Below, one piece after another: positions 46,796 to 57,379 of a stretch of 64,000 bases of DNA; positions within the stretch are counted from its first letter, which is position 1, and every line of letters starts with the position of its first letter. Source of the stretch: Vibrio maritimus (GTDB taxonomy: Bacteria; Pseudomonadota; Gammaproteobacteria; Enterobacterales; Vibrionaceae); the NCBI GenBank assembly GCA_003263775.1, contig JYJJ01000035.1, forward strand, positions 1-64,000, given 5' to 3'. Made by a program: the position numbers and the translations under genes. The notes below the pieces were generated by a model. It had not been told where the DNA came from and searched no databases. It was given only the letters and a program-made list of their open reading frames with translations.

Positions 46796-48001
46796 CTATT
46801 CGTCGCTCACTACACGAGAGTTATCTGGAATTGTTAACTCCTCAGTGATTGCTGGGTTGGCAATCAAATAGCCAATCCACATGACCGCTAAGCAGCCTAG
46901 AATCACATAACCAACCGCAGACTGCGCCATAACAGCAAATGCAGCCACAATGGCACTGGCTAGGCTACTTACGCCTATCTGTAGGCTATTTTGCAGACCC
47001 GCAGCTGTCGCCGAGCAATGTGCTGCACTTGATAGTGCACGGTTCACCACGATTGGGTAGAGTGCACCGTTAGCGACCGCTAGTAGACAGAATGGCAACA
47101 GGATTGGCCATACACTGCTAAGCTCCCACTGACATGCTACAAACACCATTAAGATTGCTACGGTTTCTAAGCCAAGAAGCTGCTTGAGTACAGCATCATC
47201 ACCGAGTTTTGCCACCAGCTTTTTACCCGCATAGCCGCCGACCATAAACGCCACAGTTTGAGGGATAAAGCTAAGACCAATGTCTTTTGCCGAGTAACCA
47301 AGTTGGCTCATGATTTCTGGCATACCGGTTAGGTACGCAAAAAATGCCGCTGATGCTACGCCGTACATGATCACATTGCCCATGTACTCTCTCGATCCAA
47401 ACAGACTCTTAAGATCGGCGCTAATGGACGATCGTTTTTCGATGGATTTTGGCAGATCTTTAAGTGATAGAGTGATCATTGCCAGTAGTGCACCTGTGAT
47501 CGCAAGAACCACAAAAATACTGTGCCAGCCCCACATTTCTGTCAGCAACACACCAAGTTGTGGTGCAAGCGCTGGCGATAACGCGACTAACGGCATAATG
47601 GTGGCAAAAATCTGTTGGCTGGTTTTCTTATCAAATTTATCGATAACCATAGACTGCCAGATCACAGCGGGTGCACAAACACCAATCGCTTGTAGCAGAC
47701 GCAGCGATAGCAATTGCCACACTTGTTCACTCCAAGCCAGACCAAATGACGCGATGGTAAAGATAGTAAGTCCTGCAAACAGTGTTTTGCGATGACCAAA
47801 GCGATCGCTGGCCAGTCCCCATACAAATTGACCCAGACCCATACCGACAAGAAACACCGTCAGTGATAGTGCGATCTGCTCTGGTCCAGTAGCAAAGTCC
47901 TGCTCAATAAGTTTAAACGCAGGCAAATACATATCCGTGGCAATAAAGCCCAACATGGACAATGCGGATAAGTAGATAAGTTGAAGTTTAGAGATTTTCA
48001 T
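46796..48001 (-). CDS. punC: MFS purine nucleoside transporter (Bcr/CflA group, PunC-like)
   Basis: A 401-residue major facilitator with about 12 transmembrane segments. The Bcr/CflA drug:H+ antiporter-1 pattern is visible: YLSALSMLGFIATDMYLPAF and QFVWGLASDRFGHRKTLFAG (motif A, loop 2-3). In E. coli PunC (YdhC) is a purine nucleoside transporter activated by the divergent LysR regulator PunR; the same divergent pair occurs here, which is the main basis for the name. ATG 48001 is chosen over an upstream in-frame extension. Confidence 0.8.
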   Translation of the reverse strand: MKISKLQLIYLSALSMLGFIATDMYLPAFKLIEQDFATGPEQIALSLTVFLVGMGLGQFVWGLASDRFGHRKTLFAGLTIFTIASFGLAWSEQVWQLLSLRLLQAIGVCAPAVIWQSMVIDKFDKKTSQQIFATIMPLVALSPALAPQLGVLLTEMWGWHSIFVVLAITGALLAMITLSLKDLPKSIEKRSSISADLKSLFGSREYMGNVIMYGVASAAFFAYLTGMPEIMSQLGYSAKDIGLSFIPQTVAFMVGGYAGKKLVAKLGDDAVLKQLLGLETVAILMVFVACQWELSSVWPILLPFCLLAVANGALYPIVVNRALSSAAHCSATAAGLQNSLQIGVSSLASAIVAAFAVMAQSAVGYVILGCLAVMWIGYLIANPAITEELTIPDNSRVVSDE

Positions 48002-48139
48002 TGTTATTCCTTGAAATAATTTCACAGGAATGGTTTGGCGCCAGCCCATACTGCTGATGACGTGTATTCTATTTTTGGAAATAAGAAAAATAAAACGCTA
48101 TATTTTGTGGTTATCCATCAAAATTTTTGAAAGCTAGTT

Positions 48140-49039
48140 ATGTACTCACGTTCTTCACTAGAAATGCTCGATGCCGTTGCGCATCTGGGGAGTTTCAGCG
48201 CAGCAGCGCAAGTGCTGCATAAAGTCCCTTCTGCGATTAGCTATAGTGTTCGCCAAATAGAGCAAGAGCTTGGTGTACAACTCTTTACTCGTTTGCCACG
48301 TAAAGTCGAACTGACGCCCGCAGGGGAAGTGTTCATATTGGAAGCTCGGCAGATGTTGCGCCGTATGGATGAGCTTACTCATCAAACTCGCCGTACAGCT
48401 CAAGGCTGGCAAAATAGCTTAAAGCTAACCTTAGATAATATCGTTAAGGTCGATAAGCTTTCAGAGCTGATTGAAGACTTCTATCGCGAGTTTGAGTTTG
48501 CTGAGCTGCAGATCAATATGGAAGTCTATAATGGCGCTTGGGAGGCAATATCCCAAGAACGTGCAGATATCGTTATTGGTGCCACATCCGCCGTGCCAGT
48601 GAGTGGTGAGTATGGAGTCAAAAAAATAGGTAGCCTAGATTGGGCTCTGGTGATGTCGCCCAGTCATCCTTGCGCGCTTGTGGATGTCTTGGATGAGTCG
48701 ATCGTAAGCCAATATCCAGCCATCTGTATTGATGACACCTCACGCGAGCTACCCAAACGTCACACTGAGCACTACCCACAGCAGCGCCGCTTGTTGCTAC
48801 CGAATTGGTTTACTGCGATTGAGTGTCTGAAAAGTCATGTAGGGATTGGCTATATGCCAAGTCATATGGCAAGACCGCTTATAGAGCAAGGTTTGTTGGT
48901 TGAGCGTGTACTGCCGGATGCCAAACTTTCTAGTGAATGCTGTATGGTGTGGAGAAAGCATGATAACCATAAGCTACTAGAGTGGTTACTTGATTACCTT
49001 GGTGAGGAAGATAAGCTTTATCGAGATTGGTTGGCATAA
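48140..49039 (+). CDS. punR: LysR-family regulator PunR-like
   Basis: 299 residues. The helix-turn-helix segment SLEMLDAVAHLGSFSAAAQV then KVPSAISYSVRQIEQELGVQ closely resembles E. coli PunR (YdhB). Other shared stretches are LDNIVKV, EVYNGAWEAIS, DIVIGATSAVPVSGEY, DDTSRELPKR and LLDYLGEEDKLYRDWL. PunR activates the divergent punC for purine nucleoside uptake. The 138-base intergenic region should hold both promoters and the operator. Confidence 0.85.
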   Translation: MYSRSSLEMLDAVAHLGSFSAAAQVLHKVPSAISYSVRQIEQELGVQLFTRLPRKVELTPAGEVFILEARQMLRRMDELTHQTRRTAQGWQNSLKLTLDNIVKVDKLSELIEDFYREFEFAELQINMEVYNGAWEAISQERADIVIGATSAVPVSGEYGVKKIGSLDWALVMSPSHPCALVDVLDESIVSQYPAICIDDTSRELPKRHTEHYPQQRRLLLPNWFTAIECLKSHVGIGYMPSHMARPLIEQGLLVERVLPDAKLSSECCMVWRKHDNHKLLEWLLDYLGEEDKLYRDWLA

Positions 49040-49065
49040 AAAACGGGAAGCGATGGCTTCCCGTT
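49036..49065 (-). terminator. ilv operon terminator
   Basis: On the minus strand AACGGGAAGC, loop CATC, GCTTCCCGTT followed by T residues. It lies 17 bases after the ilvA stop and overlaps the end of punR; the plus strand lacks a clear T run. Confidence 0.8.
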
Positions 49066-49081
49066 GATCTTTATTTCCAGC

Positions 49082-50620
49082 CTAGGATAAGAAGAACTTA
49101 TAGGACGGATTGTCCGTTTCATCTTTACACTGGTAGCCAAGCTCTCGAAGGTGAGTGGAGAACTCGCTAAGATCGCTATCTTCAAGTTCAAATCCACACA
49201 ATACGCGGCCGTAGTCGGCACCATGGTTGCGATAATTGAACAGGCTAATGTTCCAATGCGTACCCAGCGTGCTCAAGAACTTAAGCAGGGCACCTGGGTA
49301 TTCTGGGAACTCAAAGCTGTATAAGCGCTCTTTAAGTTGCTTAGATGGTTTACCGCCGATCATATAGCGAATGTGAAGTTTCGCCATTTCATCATCAGAG
49401 AGATCAGCGACAGGATAGCCACCGGTTCGCAGATCGCTAATGATGCCATCAAGCTCATCTTGGCCGCCAACCAGTCTTACACCAACAAAGATATTTGCGA
49501 GATCATCGTCGTTGTAGCGGTAGTTAAACTCAGTAACCGCACGTCCACCAATGATATTGCAGAACTCAAAGAAAGCACCTTGGCGCTCTGGGATTGTGAC
49601 CGCAAGTAACCCCTCACGTTTTTCACCCAGTTCACAGCGCTCAGAAACATAGCGTAGACCATGGAAGTTGGTGTTCGCGCCAGAAAGCACGGTACCAAGC
49701 TGCTTGTCCTTCAGTTGATGCTTTTCGGCAAATTTCTTTAGACCAGCCAGCGCCAATGCGCCAGAAGGCTCAGCAATGGCACGAGTGTCTTCAAAGATAT
49801 CTTTTACTGCAGAGCAAATCTCATCGCTAGACACGGTAATGTGGCCATCAATGTACTGCTGACACAACCTAAAGGTCTCGTTACCGATGATCTTCACCGC
49901 GACGCCGTCAGCAAACATGCTCACTTGATCAAGTACAACGGGTTCTCCGGCATCAAGTGCGGCTTTAAGGCAAGCAGAGTCTTCAGGTTCTACTGCAATC
50001 ACTTTGATTTCAGGCATAAGTTGCTTAACCAGCACAGCAACCCCCGCTGCTAGACCACCGCCGCCCACAGGGACAAAGATGTAATCAAGATGACCGTTTT
50101 GCTGCAGCATTTCCATACCGATAGTGCCTTGTCCCGCAATCACCAAAGGATGATCGAAAGGAGGGACAAAGGTATAGCCATGCTCTTTTGAGAGACGCTC
50201 AGCTTCTGCTTTCGCTTCATCAAAGTTGCTGCCGTGAAGTACCACGTTGCCACCAAAGCCGCGTACCGCTTCTACCTTGATGTCTGGTGTGGTTTTTGGC
50301 ATCACGATCGTGGTATTGATGCCGAGCTTGGTGCCTGATAGCGCCATGCCTTGAGCGTGGTTACCCGCTGAAGCGGCAATTACACCGGCACGCTTTTGTT
50401 CATCGCTGAGGTTCGACACCATGTTGTAGGCGCCGCGCAGCTTGAACGAGTGGACAGGCTGTCTGTCTTCACGCTTGATTTGGACTTGGTTACCGATGCG
50501 AGCGCCGAGTCTTGGCATGTCTTGAAGCGGCGATACGGTCGCCACTTCATAGACAGGTGCTCTGAGAACCTGACGCAGATAATCTGCGCCAGATACGGGA
50601 TGATTATCTACGTCACTCAT
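49082..50620 (-). CDS. ilvA: threonine ammonia-lyase, biosynthetic (IlvA)
   Basis: 512 residues. The PLP domain has the Schiff-base lysine in VHSFKLRGAYNMVS, then GVIAASAGNHAQGMALSGTK and the glycine loop FVPVGGGGLAAGVAVLVKQL. The C-terminal regulatory part holds two ACT-like subdomains (about 325-512), the isoleucine feedback module of the biosynthetic type. It deaminates threonine to 2-oxobutanoate, the first step to isoleucine. It begins two bases after ilvD. Confidence 0.96.
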   Translation of the reverse strand: MSDVDNHPVSGADYLRQVLRAPVYEVATVSPLQDMPRLGARIGNQVQIKREDRQPVHSFKLRGAYNMVSNLSDEQKRAGVIAASAGNHAQGMALSGTKLGINTTIVMPKTTPDIKVEAVRGFGGNVVLHGSNFDEAKAEAERLSKEHGYTFVPPFDHPLVIAGQGTIGMEMLQQNGHLDYIFVPVGGGGLAAGVAVLVKQLMPEIKVIAVEPEDSACLKAALDAGEPVVLDQVSMFADGVAVKIIGNETFRLCQQYIDGHITVSSDEICSAVKDIFEDTRAIAEPSGALALAGLKKFAEKHQLKDKQLGTVLSGANTNFHGLRYVSERCELGEKREGLLAVTIPERQGAFFEFCNIIGGRAVTEFNYRYNDDDLANIFVGVRLVGGQDELDGIISDLRTGGYPVADLSDDEMAKLHIRYMIGGKPSKQLKERLYSFEFPEYPGALLKFLSTLGTHWNISLFNYRNHGADYGRVLCGFELEDSDLSEFSTHLRELGYQCKDETDNPSYKFFLS

Positions 50621-50622
50621 GA

Positions 50623-52464
50623 TTAGCCCTCGAGTTTGGACTTATCACGTACCGCACCTTTGTCGGCGCTGGTGGCAAGATTGGCGTAGGCTTTCAATGC
50701 TAGAGAAACAGTACGCTCACGATCTGCCGGTTTCCAGCCAAGCTTGTCTTGCTCTGTGCGGCGAGCGGCTAGCTCGTCTTCAGAAACCACAAGCGTGATC
50801 TCACGGTTTGGAATATCGATGTTGATCAGATCGCCATCTTTTACCAAGCCAATGGTACCGCCATTAGCGGCTTCTGGAGAAGCGTGACCGATAGAAAGAC
50901 CCGATGTACCGCCAGAGAAACGGCCGTCAGTCAGTAGTGCACATTCTTTACCGAGACCCATAGACTTTAGGTAAGTGGTTGGGTACAGCATCTCTTGCAT
51001 GCCCGGACCGCCTTTTGGACCTTCGTAGCGGATAATCACGACATCACCGGCTTTCACTTTACCGCCTAGGATACCATCTACTGCATCTTCTTGGCTTTCG
51101 AATACCACCGCAGGACCTTGGAACTTGAGGATGCTCTCATCCACGCCAGCTGTCTTAACGATACAGCCATCCAGTGCGATGTTGCCTTTTAGTACCGCAA
51201 GACCGCCGTCTTGGCTGTAAGCATTTTCTTTAGTGCGGATACAACCATTTTCACGGTCGTCATCAAGGGTGTCCCAGCGACAATCTTGTGAGAAGGCTTG
51301 TGTAGTACGAATGCCCGCAGGGCCCGCTCGATAGAAGGATTTTACTTCTTCCGAATCCGTCAACATGATGTCGTATTGAGACAACTGCTCTTCCATTGTC
51401 AGGCCAAGTACCGTTTTGGTTTGGTTGTTCAATAGACCTGCGCGGTTAAGCTCACCTAGGATGCCGATAACACCACCAGCGCGGTGTACGTCTTCCATGT
51501 GATACTTAGGCGTTGATGGCGCTACCTTACAAAGGTTTGGCACGCGGCGAGACATCTGATCGATATCTTCCATATCAAAGTCAACTTCGCCCTCTTGTGC
51601 CGCAGCAAGTAGGTGAAGAACCGTGTTAGTTGAGCCGCCCATGGCAATATCTAGTGCCATTGCGTTCTCGAATGCTTCTTTATTGGCAATGTTGCGAGGT
51701 AGTGCTGACGCATCATCTTGCTCGTAGCAACGTTTAGTGAGTTCAACGATACGCTTACCAGCGTTCTTAAATAGCACTTCGCGATCTGCGTGTGTCGCAA
51801 GCAAAGAACCGTTGCCTGGTTGAGACAGACCCAGCGCTTCGGTCAGACAGTTCATAGAGTTAGCAGTAAACATACCAGAGCAAGAGCCACAAGTAGGGCA
51901 TGCAGAGCGCTCGATTTGCTCACTTTGTTCATCGGAAACCGTTGGATCGGCACCTTGGATCATGGCATCAACCAGATCCAGCTTGATGATCTGATCAGAA
52001 AGCTTGGTTTTACCCGCTTCCATTGGTCCGCCAGATACAAAGATCACTGGGATGTTAAGGCGCATTGAAGCCATTAGCATTCCTGGAGTGATCTTGTCGC
52101 AGTTTGAGATACATACCATTGCATCGGCGCAGTGTGCATTCACCATGTACTCTACCGAGTCAGCGATAAGCTCGCGTGATGGCAGTGAGTAAAGCATGCC
52201 GCCGTGACCCATTGCGATACCATCATCCACAGCGATGGTGTTGAATTCTTTAGCGATGCCGCCCGCTTCTTCGATCTCACGTGCTACGAGCTGACCAAGA
52301 TCTTTCAGGTGTACGTGACCTGGTACAAACTGAGTGAACGAGTTCACAACGGCAATGATAGGTTTACCGAAGTCTTCATCTTTAACGCCAGTAGCGCGCC
52401 ATAGAGCACGCGCACCAGCCATGTTGCGACCATGAGTTGTGGTGGCAGAACGATATTTTGGCAT
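50623..52464 (-). CDS. ilvD: dihydroxy-acid dehydratase
   Basis: 613 residues, standard length. Motifs include [20 protein letters not shown] (signature 1), [20 protein letters not shown] (iron-sulfur cysteines) and [20 protein letters not shown] (signature 2). It dehydrates dihydroxy acids to the keto acid precursors of valine, leucine and isoleucine, using an iron-sulfur cluster. It is the fourth structural gene of the ilv operon. Confidence 0.97.
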   Translation of the reverse strand: MPKYRSATTTHGRNMAGARALWRATGVKDEDFGKPIIAVVNSFTQFVPGHVHLKDLGQLVAREIEEAGGIAKEFNTIAVDDGIAMGHGGMLYSLPSRELIADSVEYMVNAHCADAMVCISNCDKITPGMLMASMRLNIPVIFVSGGPMEAGKTKLSDQIIKLDLVDAMIQGADPTVSDEQSEQIERSACPTCGSCSGMFTANSMNCLTEALGLSQPGNGSLLATHADREVLFKNAGKRIVELTKRCYEQDDASALPRNIANKEAFENAMALDIAMGGSTNTVLHLLAAAQEGEVDFDMEDIDQMSRRVPNLCKVAPSTPKYHMEDVHRAGGVIGILGELNRAGLLNNQTKTVLGLTMEEQLSQYDIMLTDSEEVKSFYRAGPAGIRTTQAFSQDCRWDTLDDDRENGCIRTKENAYSQDGGLAVLKGNIALDGCIVKTAGVDESILKFQGPAVVFESQEDAVDGILGGKVKAGDVVIIRYEGPKGGPGMQEMLYPTTYLKSMGLGKECALLTDGRFSGGTSGLSIGHASPEAANGGTIGLVKDGDLINIDIPNREITLVVSEDELAARRTEQDKLGWKPADRERTVSLALKAYANLATSADKGAVRDKSKLEG

Positions 52465-52493
52465 TGTAATACTTCCTTAAATTTACCTGGTGC

Positions 52494-53434
52494 TTACTGG
52501 TTATCTTGTGGGTAAACGTAGTCCAACCAGCCCCACTTATCTTCTGTGGTGCCGTTAAATAGACCGAAGTACGCGTCTTGCATCACTTTAGTGATTGGAC
52601 GCGTTTGCCTTCGCCTACCTCAATCTTGTCGATAGTACGCACTGGAACGATTTCAGCGGCCGTACCAGTCATGAACACTTCATCAGCAAGGTAAAGCGCT
52701 TCACGAGCAATGTTCGCTTCTCGCACTTCATAGCCCATGTCTTTTGCTAGCGTCATGATAGAGTCACGCGTAATACCAGGAAGGATAGCGCTGGTGGCTG
52801 GCGGTGTTGTAATCACACCATCTTTAACCACGAAAATGTTCTCACCAGCACCTTCAGATAGGTAGCCATCTACGCTCAGCGCGATGCCCTCATCATAACC
52901 ATGACGACGAGCTTCACCGCCAACCAATAGCGAAGATAGGTAGTTACCACCCGCTTTGGCAGCCGTTGGGATCGTGTTTGGTGCCGCGCGGTTCCAGCTA
53001 GAAATCATCGCATCAACGCCGTTTGCGAGCGCTTCTTCACCTAGGTAAGAGCCCCATGGGAAAGCGGCGATGATAAGATCCATAATGGTGCCTTCTGGTG
53101 GACAAACACCGAGACCTACATTGCCAACAAAACCAAGAGGACGAATATACGCCGACTCCAGTTTGTTTTGACGCAGTGTTTCACGCGTCGCTTCCATGAT
53201 CTCTTCTTCGGTATAAGGAATAGGGAAGCGATAAATTTTTGCAGAATCTTTTAGACGCTTAGCATGCTCAGGATGGCGAAATACCACAGGCCCTTTTGGC
53301 GTGTTGTAACAGCGAACCCCTTCAAAAACAGATGTGCCATAGTGCATTGCGTGAGTTAAGACGTGAACGTTCGCCTCTGCCCATGGAACCATCTCACCGT
53401 TAAACCAAATAAAATCTGCTGTTTTAGTAGCCAT
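52494..53434 (-). CDS. ilvE: branched-chain amino acid aminotransferase, frameshifted near the C-terminus
   Basis: About 313 residues with the frame restored; PLP fold type IV. The start ADFIWFNGEMVPWAEANVHV is typical, as are HAMHYGTSVFEGVRCY, the PLP-lysine region AAKAGGNYLSSLLVGGEARR and GYLSEGAGENIFVV. It performs the last step to valine, leucine and isoleucine. The break is at about 52600-52602 (AAACGCGTCC lacks one G); G-P-I-T-K-V-M-Q-D-A-Y-F-G-L-F-N-G-T-T and the stop at 52494-52496 follow in the corrected frame. Confidence 0.93.
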
Positions 53435-53448
53435 TTAGCATTCCTTCC

Positions 53449-53730
53449 TTATGCATTCTGTTCTTGTAGGTTGTGATTGGTCAGTTCGTTGTTTTTAAGT
53501 TCTGTGACCTCAACGGTTCTGATGTCCCAAAGTTTCTCAATTTGGTTGATCAAGGTAGTGATTGGTCGATCGCTATCTACAATGATCTCAACGCTGGCAA
53601 TCTTACTTTCATGGTTTTGGGTTGCAGCCACTTGTTTGATAATAAAGCCACGGTGGCGAATTACGCGCAGTACGCGCTCAAGCAAGACAGGTTTGTCATC
53701 GGCTTTGATGTCTAGTAGATATCTGTCCAT
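53449..53730 (-). CDS. ilvM: acetolactate synthase 2 small subunit
   Basis: A 93-residue ACT-domain protein (LDIKADDKPVLLERVLRVIR, GFIIKQVAATQN, VEIIVDSDRPITTLINQIEK) matching the regulatory subunit of isozyme II. Its ATG overlaps the ilvG stop codon (TAATG), which couples their translation at a one-to-one ratio. It activates and stabilises IlvG. Confidence 0.93.
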   Translation of the reverse strand: MDRYLLDIKADDKPVLLERVLRVIRHRGFIIKQVAATQNHESKIASVEIIVDSDRPITTLINQIEKLWDIRTVEVTELKNNELTNHNLQEQNA

Positions 53731-55376
53731 TAGGTATTCTCCAACATGTCACTATTTGAGGCACCTGGTGGAACCAAAGGCCATACGTTTTCTTCTTCAT
53801 CGATCAGCACGTGCAACATGTAAGACGTCTTAGACTCCAGCATCTCTTTCAGTGCTGGCTCGACTTCTTCTTTGCGAGTGATGGTCTTGCCTGGAATATC
53901 AAAGGCTTTAGCAAGCATGACAAAATCTGGGTTGTCATCCAAAATCGTCTCACTATGTCTGCCGTCGAAGAACAGTGACTGCCACTGCCTTACCATACCA
54001 AGACGTTGGTTATTTAACAGCACAATTTTCACTGGGATTTGGCGACGTTTTAGGGTGCCGAGTTCTTGAACGTTCATCATGAATGAACCATCGCCAGTGA
54101 TCAGGACAGATTGGTCATCAGGACGTCCTACCGCTGCGCCCATTGCTGCAGGTAGACCGAAACCCATAGTGCCGAGACCTGCGGAAGTAATGAAGTTCTC
54201 AGGCAGTCTTGGCTGAATGTGCTGAGCAGCCCACATCTGGTGCTGGCCAACGTCGGTGGAGACGATGGAATTCTCTGGCATCATGTCTGAAAGCTGTTTT
54301 AACAGCAGCGGCGCAAAAATCAGATCGCCAGGGTGGTCGTAGCGCCACTTGAAGCCACTACGCAGACTTTCACTGTGATGTGCCCAAGCGTTAATGTCTT
54401 TTGATAGCTCAAGCTGAGGCAAGATGACATTGATGTCACCACGCAGCGCTGCATGTGCTTCACGCAGCTTATTGAACTCTGCCGCATCGATATCGATGTG
54501 AATCACCTTCGCGTGAGGCGCGAACGTATCCAGTTTACCGGTCACACGGTCATCGAAACGTGCACCGACTACGATGAGTAGGTCACACTCTTGTACCACC
54601 AAGTTCGCGGCTTTGGTGCCGTGCATACCCAGCATACCTAGATAGTGAGGGTCGTGTCGGTCAATCGTGCCAAGACCTTTTAGCGTGCTGACGCTTGGCA
54701 TAGGGTTGATGCGCAGGAACTCACGAACGGACTCTGTCGCATCTGCAAGTTGAACGCCACCACCGACATACAGTACTGGGCGAGAGCTTTCGTCAAGCAA
54801 TTGCTGCGCGCGCTTTACTTGCTGCTCATCGGCAACCGGGATAGCAGGGGGAGTAAACGGAGGAAGCACATCCACCGGAGCATTAGCAAGTTGGACATCT
54901 TTAGCGATATCAACAATGACAGGACCGGGTCTGCCAGTTTTCGCAACTTCAAATGCTTCGGCTAGAGTGGGAGCGAGTTCGTTGATGTCGGTCACGAGGT
55001 AACTGTGTTTGGTACATGAAAGAGACATACCGATCACATCCATTTCTTGGAAGGCATCAGTACCGATATGTGAACTAGCTACTTGGCCAGTGATAGCAAC
55101 GAGAGGGATAGAATCGAGGAAGGCGTCGGCAAGGCCGGTAACAAGGTTGGTGGCTCCAGGGCCCGAGGTTGCCATGCAAACAGCAACATCTTTGGTGGCT
55201 CTTGCCATTCCGATGGCAGCCATTGCAGCGCCTTGTTCGTGTCGGCAAAGGATATGCTCCACACCACCGTCATACAAAGCATCGTAGATGGGCATGATGG
55301 CTCCACCTGGGTAACCAAACACGGTCTCGATACTTTGCTGCTTCAATGCGGCTACAACTAATTCAGCACCTGTCAT
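53730..55376 (-). CDS. ilvG: acetolactate synthase 2 catalytic subunit
   Basis: A 548-residue thiamine diphosphate enzyme. The N-terminal domain holds the catalytic Glu region [13 protein letters not shown] then [14 protein letters not shown]. The ThDP-binding signature is [14 protein letters not shown] followed by [16 protein letters not shown]. It condenses pyruvate with pyruvate or 2-oxobutanoate. Unlike the frameshifted ilvG of E. coli K-12, the frame here is complete. ATG 55376 is chosen since the family starts MTGAELVV. It is expressed through the ilvL leader/attenuator. Confidence 0.96.
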   Translation of the reverse strand: MTGAELVVAALKQQSIETVFGYPGGAIMPIYDALYDGGVEHILCRHEQGAAMAAIGMARATKDVAVCMATSGPGATNLVTGLADAFLDSIPLVAITGQVASSHIGTDAFQEMDVIGMSLSCTKHSYLVTDINELAPTLAEAFEVAKTGRPGPVIVDIAKDVQLANAPVDVLPPFTPPAIPVADEQQVKRAQQLLDESSRPVLYVGGGVQLADATESVREFLRINPMPSVSTLKGLGTIDRHDPHYLGMLGMHGTKAANLVVQECDLLIVVGARFDDRVTGKLDTFAPHAKVIHIDIDAAEFNKLREAHAALRGDINVILPQLELSKDINAWAHHSESLRSGFKWRYDHPGDLIFAPLLLKQLSDMMPENSIVSTDVGQHQMWAAQHIQPRLPENFITSAGLGTMGFGLPAAMGAAVGRPDDQSVLITGDGSFMMNVQELGTLKRRQIPVKIVLLNNQRLGMVRQWQSLFFDGRHSETILDDNPDFVMLAKAFDIPGKTITRKEEVEPALKEMLESKTSYMLHVLIDEEENVWPLVPPGASNSDMLENT

Positions 55377-55512
55377 TATAGCCTCCTTGAGTGCCACGCT
55401 TATCGTGACGATTTGTCGTTCGCTTGCACATGTTGTGCTCCATTTCTTCCTGTCATCTCAGCCTGTAGGCTTTCAATGAGTGATCACTATCAAATTACTA
55501 TTATGAGTTTGT

Positions 55513-55548
55513 AAAAAAACCCCCGGACTTTTCAGTGCGGGGGTTTTT
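55513..55548 (-). terminator. ilv operon attenuator terminator
   Basis: On the minus strand CCCCCG (55538-55543), a loop of about 12 bases and CGGGGG (55520-55525), then seven Ts. The 5' arm can instead pair with CGGGGG inside the ilvL coding region (55579-55584), giving a simple antiterminator. Stalling of ribosomes on Leu/Ile/Val codons would decide between the two. Confidence 0.88.
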
Positions 55549-55560
55549 AAAATCTTGTGG

Positions 55561-55650
55561 TTATTTAACGCCCACATGCCCCCGTGCGGTACCAATCAGG
55601 ACCACAATAATCAGGCTAATCAGAGTGTGAGAGTGTGCGTTAAAAGTCAT
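55561..55650 (-). CDS. ilvL: ilv operon leader peptide IlvL
   Basis: A 29-residue open frame starting MTFNAHSHT, followed by the control region LISLIIVVLIG: nine of ten residues before the Gly are Leu, Ile or Val. It ends with TAA a few bases before the attenuator hairpin and lies about 185 bases upstream of ilvG. The layout is that of enterobacterial ilvGMEDA attenuation by charged Leu, Ile and Val tRNAs. The peptide itself has no other known function. Confidence 0.88.
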   Translation of the reverse strand: MTFNAHSHTLISLIIVVLIGTARGHVGVK

Positions 55651-55856
55651 TATCTTGTTTATTAATCGTTGCGTTGTGTCTAACGAAATTGTTTGCGTCA
55701 CTAGTGGTATCACAAATTTCTGTTAGCTGACAAGCAAAAAATCATACTTTCTTCACATTTACTCAGCATTAAATGTCGAGATATAACATAGGGTATATAT
55801 AAAAATCTGACTTTTAACCATTCAACAAAGATAAGTCGGAATAAAAAAGGGATTCT

Positions 55857-57379
55857 ATGGGATTATCTATTATTTACAGCCGTGCCAGCGTTGGTGTAGA
55901 GGCACCTCTGGTGACTGTGGAGGTGCACATCAGCAATGGTATGCCAGGCTTTACACTGGTAGGACTTCCAGAGACGACAGTCAAAGAATCCAAGGACAGA
56001 GTTCGCAGTGCCATCATCAACTCTCGCTTCGAATTTCCCGCCAAACGGATCACTGTCAATCTTGCGCCTGCCGATCTTCCCAAAGAGGGGGCCGTTTTGA
56101 TTTACCGATAGCGCTGGGAATATTGGCGGCTTCTGAACAATTGCCTCACGATAAACTACTGACGCATGAATTTGTTGGGGAGCTCGCATTGTCTGGAGAG
56201 CTTAGAACCGTGAAAGGGGTATTGCCTGCTGCACTTGCCGCCAATAAAGCGCAGCGCTGCTTGTTAGTGCCTGAAGATAATGGCGATCAAGCTGCCTTAG
56301 TCGGTAAGGAGAACCACAAGTCAGCGTCCTCATTGCTGGATGTATGTAGTTATCTCATGGGACAGCAAACTCTCTCATTGGTGACGAGTGAAAGAGTTGC
56401 ACAAGTGGCGACAAAGAACCGTGACTTGCAAGATATCATTGGTCAGCAGCAAGGAAAAAGGGCGCTGGAAATCGCGGCGGCGGGCAATCACAATTTACTT
56501 TTTCTCGGTCCTCCCGGCACAGGGAAAACCATGTTGGCCTCTCGTCTTTGTGATTTATTGCCTGAGATGAGTGAAGATGAAGCCATGGAAACGGCCTCAG
56601 TGGCTTCACTCACTCAGCAAGAAGTTAACGAGAGCAACTGGAAAACCAGACCTTTTAGGGCACCTCACCATTCGAGCTCAATGGCGGCGCTTGTTGGTGG
56701 TGGCTCTATCCCTCGGCCAGGGGAGATCTCTTTGGCACACAATGGATTACTGTTCCTAGATGAGATGCCAGAGTTCGAGCGCAAAGTACTAGACTCACTG
56801 CGTGAGCCACTGGAGTCCGGTGAGATCATTATTTCTCGCGCACAAGGAAAAACCCGCTTTCCAGCTCGCTTTCAATTGGTTGGTGCGTTAAATCCAAGCC
56901 CGACAGGCTATTACGAGGGCAATCAATCCAGAACCAACCCGCAGCTTATCCTTCGCTATTTGAGTCGTTTATCTGGACCGTTACTCGACCGATTTGATAT
57001 GTCGATTGAGATCCCCTCATTGCCTAAAGGCACCTTAGCTGAAGGTGGAGATAGAGGAGAATCCACGCAAACCGTGAAGCAGCGTGTATTGGTTGCAAGA
57101 GAGACGATGTTATCGCGCAGCGGCAAAGTGAATGCCCTGCTGCAAAGCCGCGAAATAGAGCATTACTGCCGCTTAGAAAAAGCCGATGCTGAGTTTTTAG
57201 AAAATGCCTTACACCGACTTGGCTTGTCGATTCGTGCTTATCACCGAATCATCAAAGTGGCGCGTACGATTGCCGATCTTGCTAATGAGCCCACCATAAG
57301 ACGGGCTCATATTGCAGAAGCGCTTGGTTATCGTGCCATGGATCGGCTACTCAAGCAGCTCACCGCGCAAGCGGTGTAG
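55857..57379 (+). CDS. comM: ComM/YifB family AAA+ helicase, frameshifted
   Basis: About 507 residues with the frame restored. The N-terminal domain (SIIYSRASVGVEAPLVTVEV) is of the Lon-protease-like fold. The AAA+ Mg-chelatase-like core has Walker A LFLGPPGTGKTMLASRL, Walker B LLFLDEMPEF and an arginine-rich segment ALNPSPTGYYEG...LLDRFDMSIEIP. In Vibrio cholerae ComM is a branch-migration helicase for natural transformation. The break is at about 56087-56091, in a run of Gs (CCCAAAGAGGGGGCCG needs one more G) to continue GGRFDLPIALGILAASEQ. Convergent with the DUF2860 gene, whose stop abuts its own. Confidence 0.9.

Noticed and set aside
55863-56189. 108-codon minus-strand frame opposite comM
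   Set aside because: Antisense shadow; it spans the comM frame break by chance and resembles no protein.
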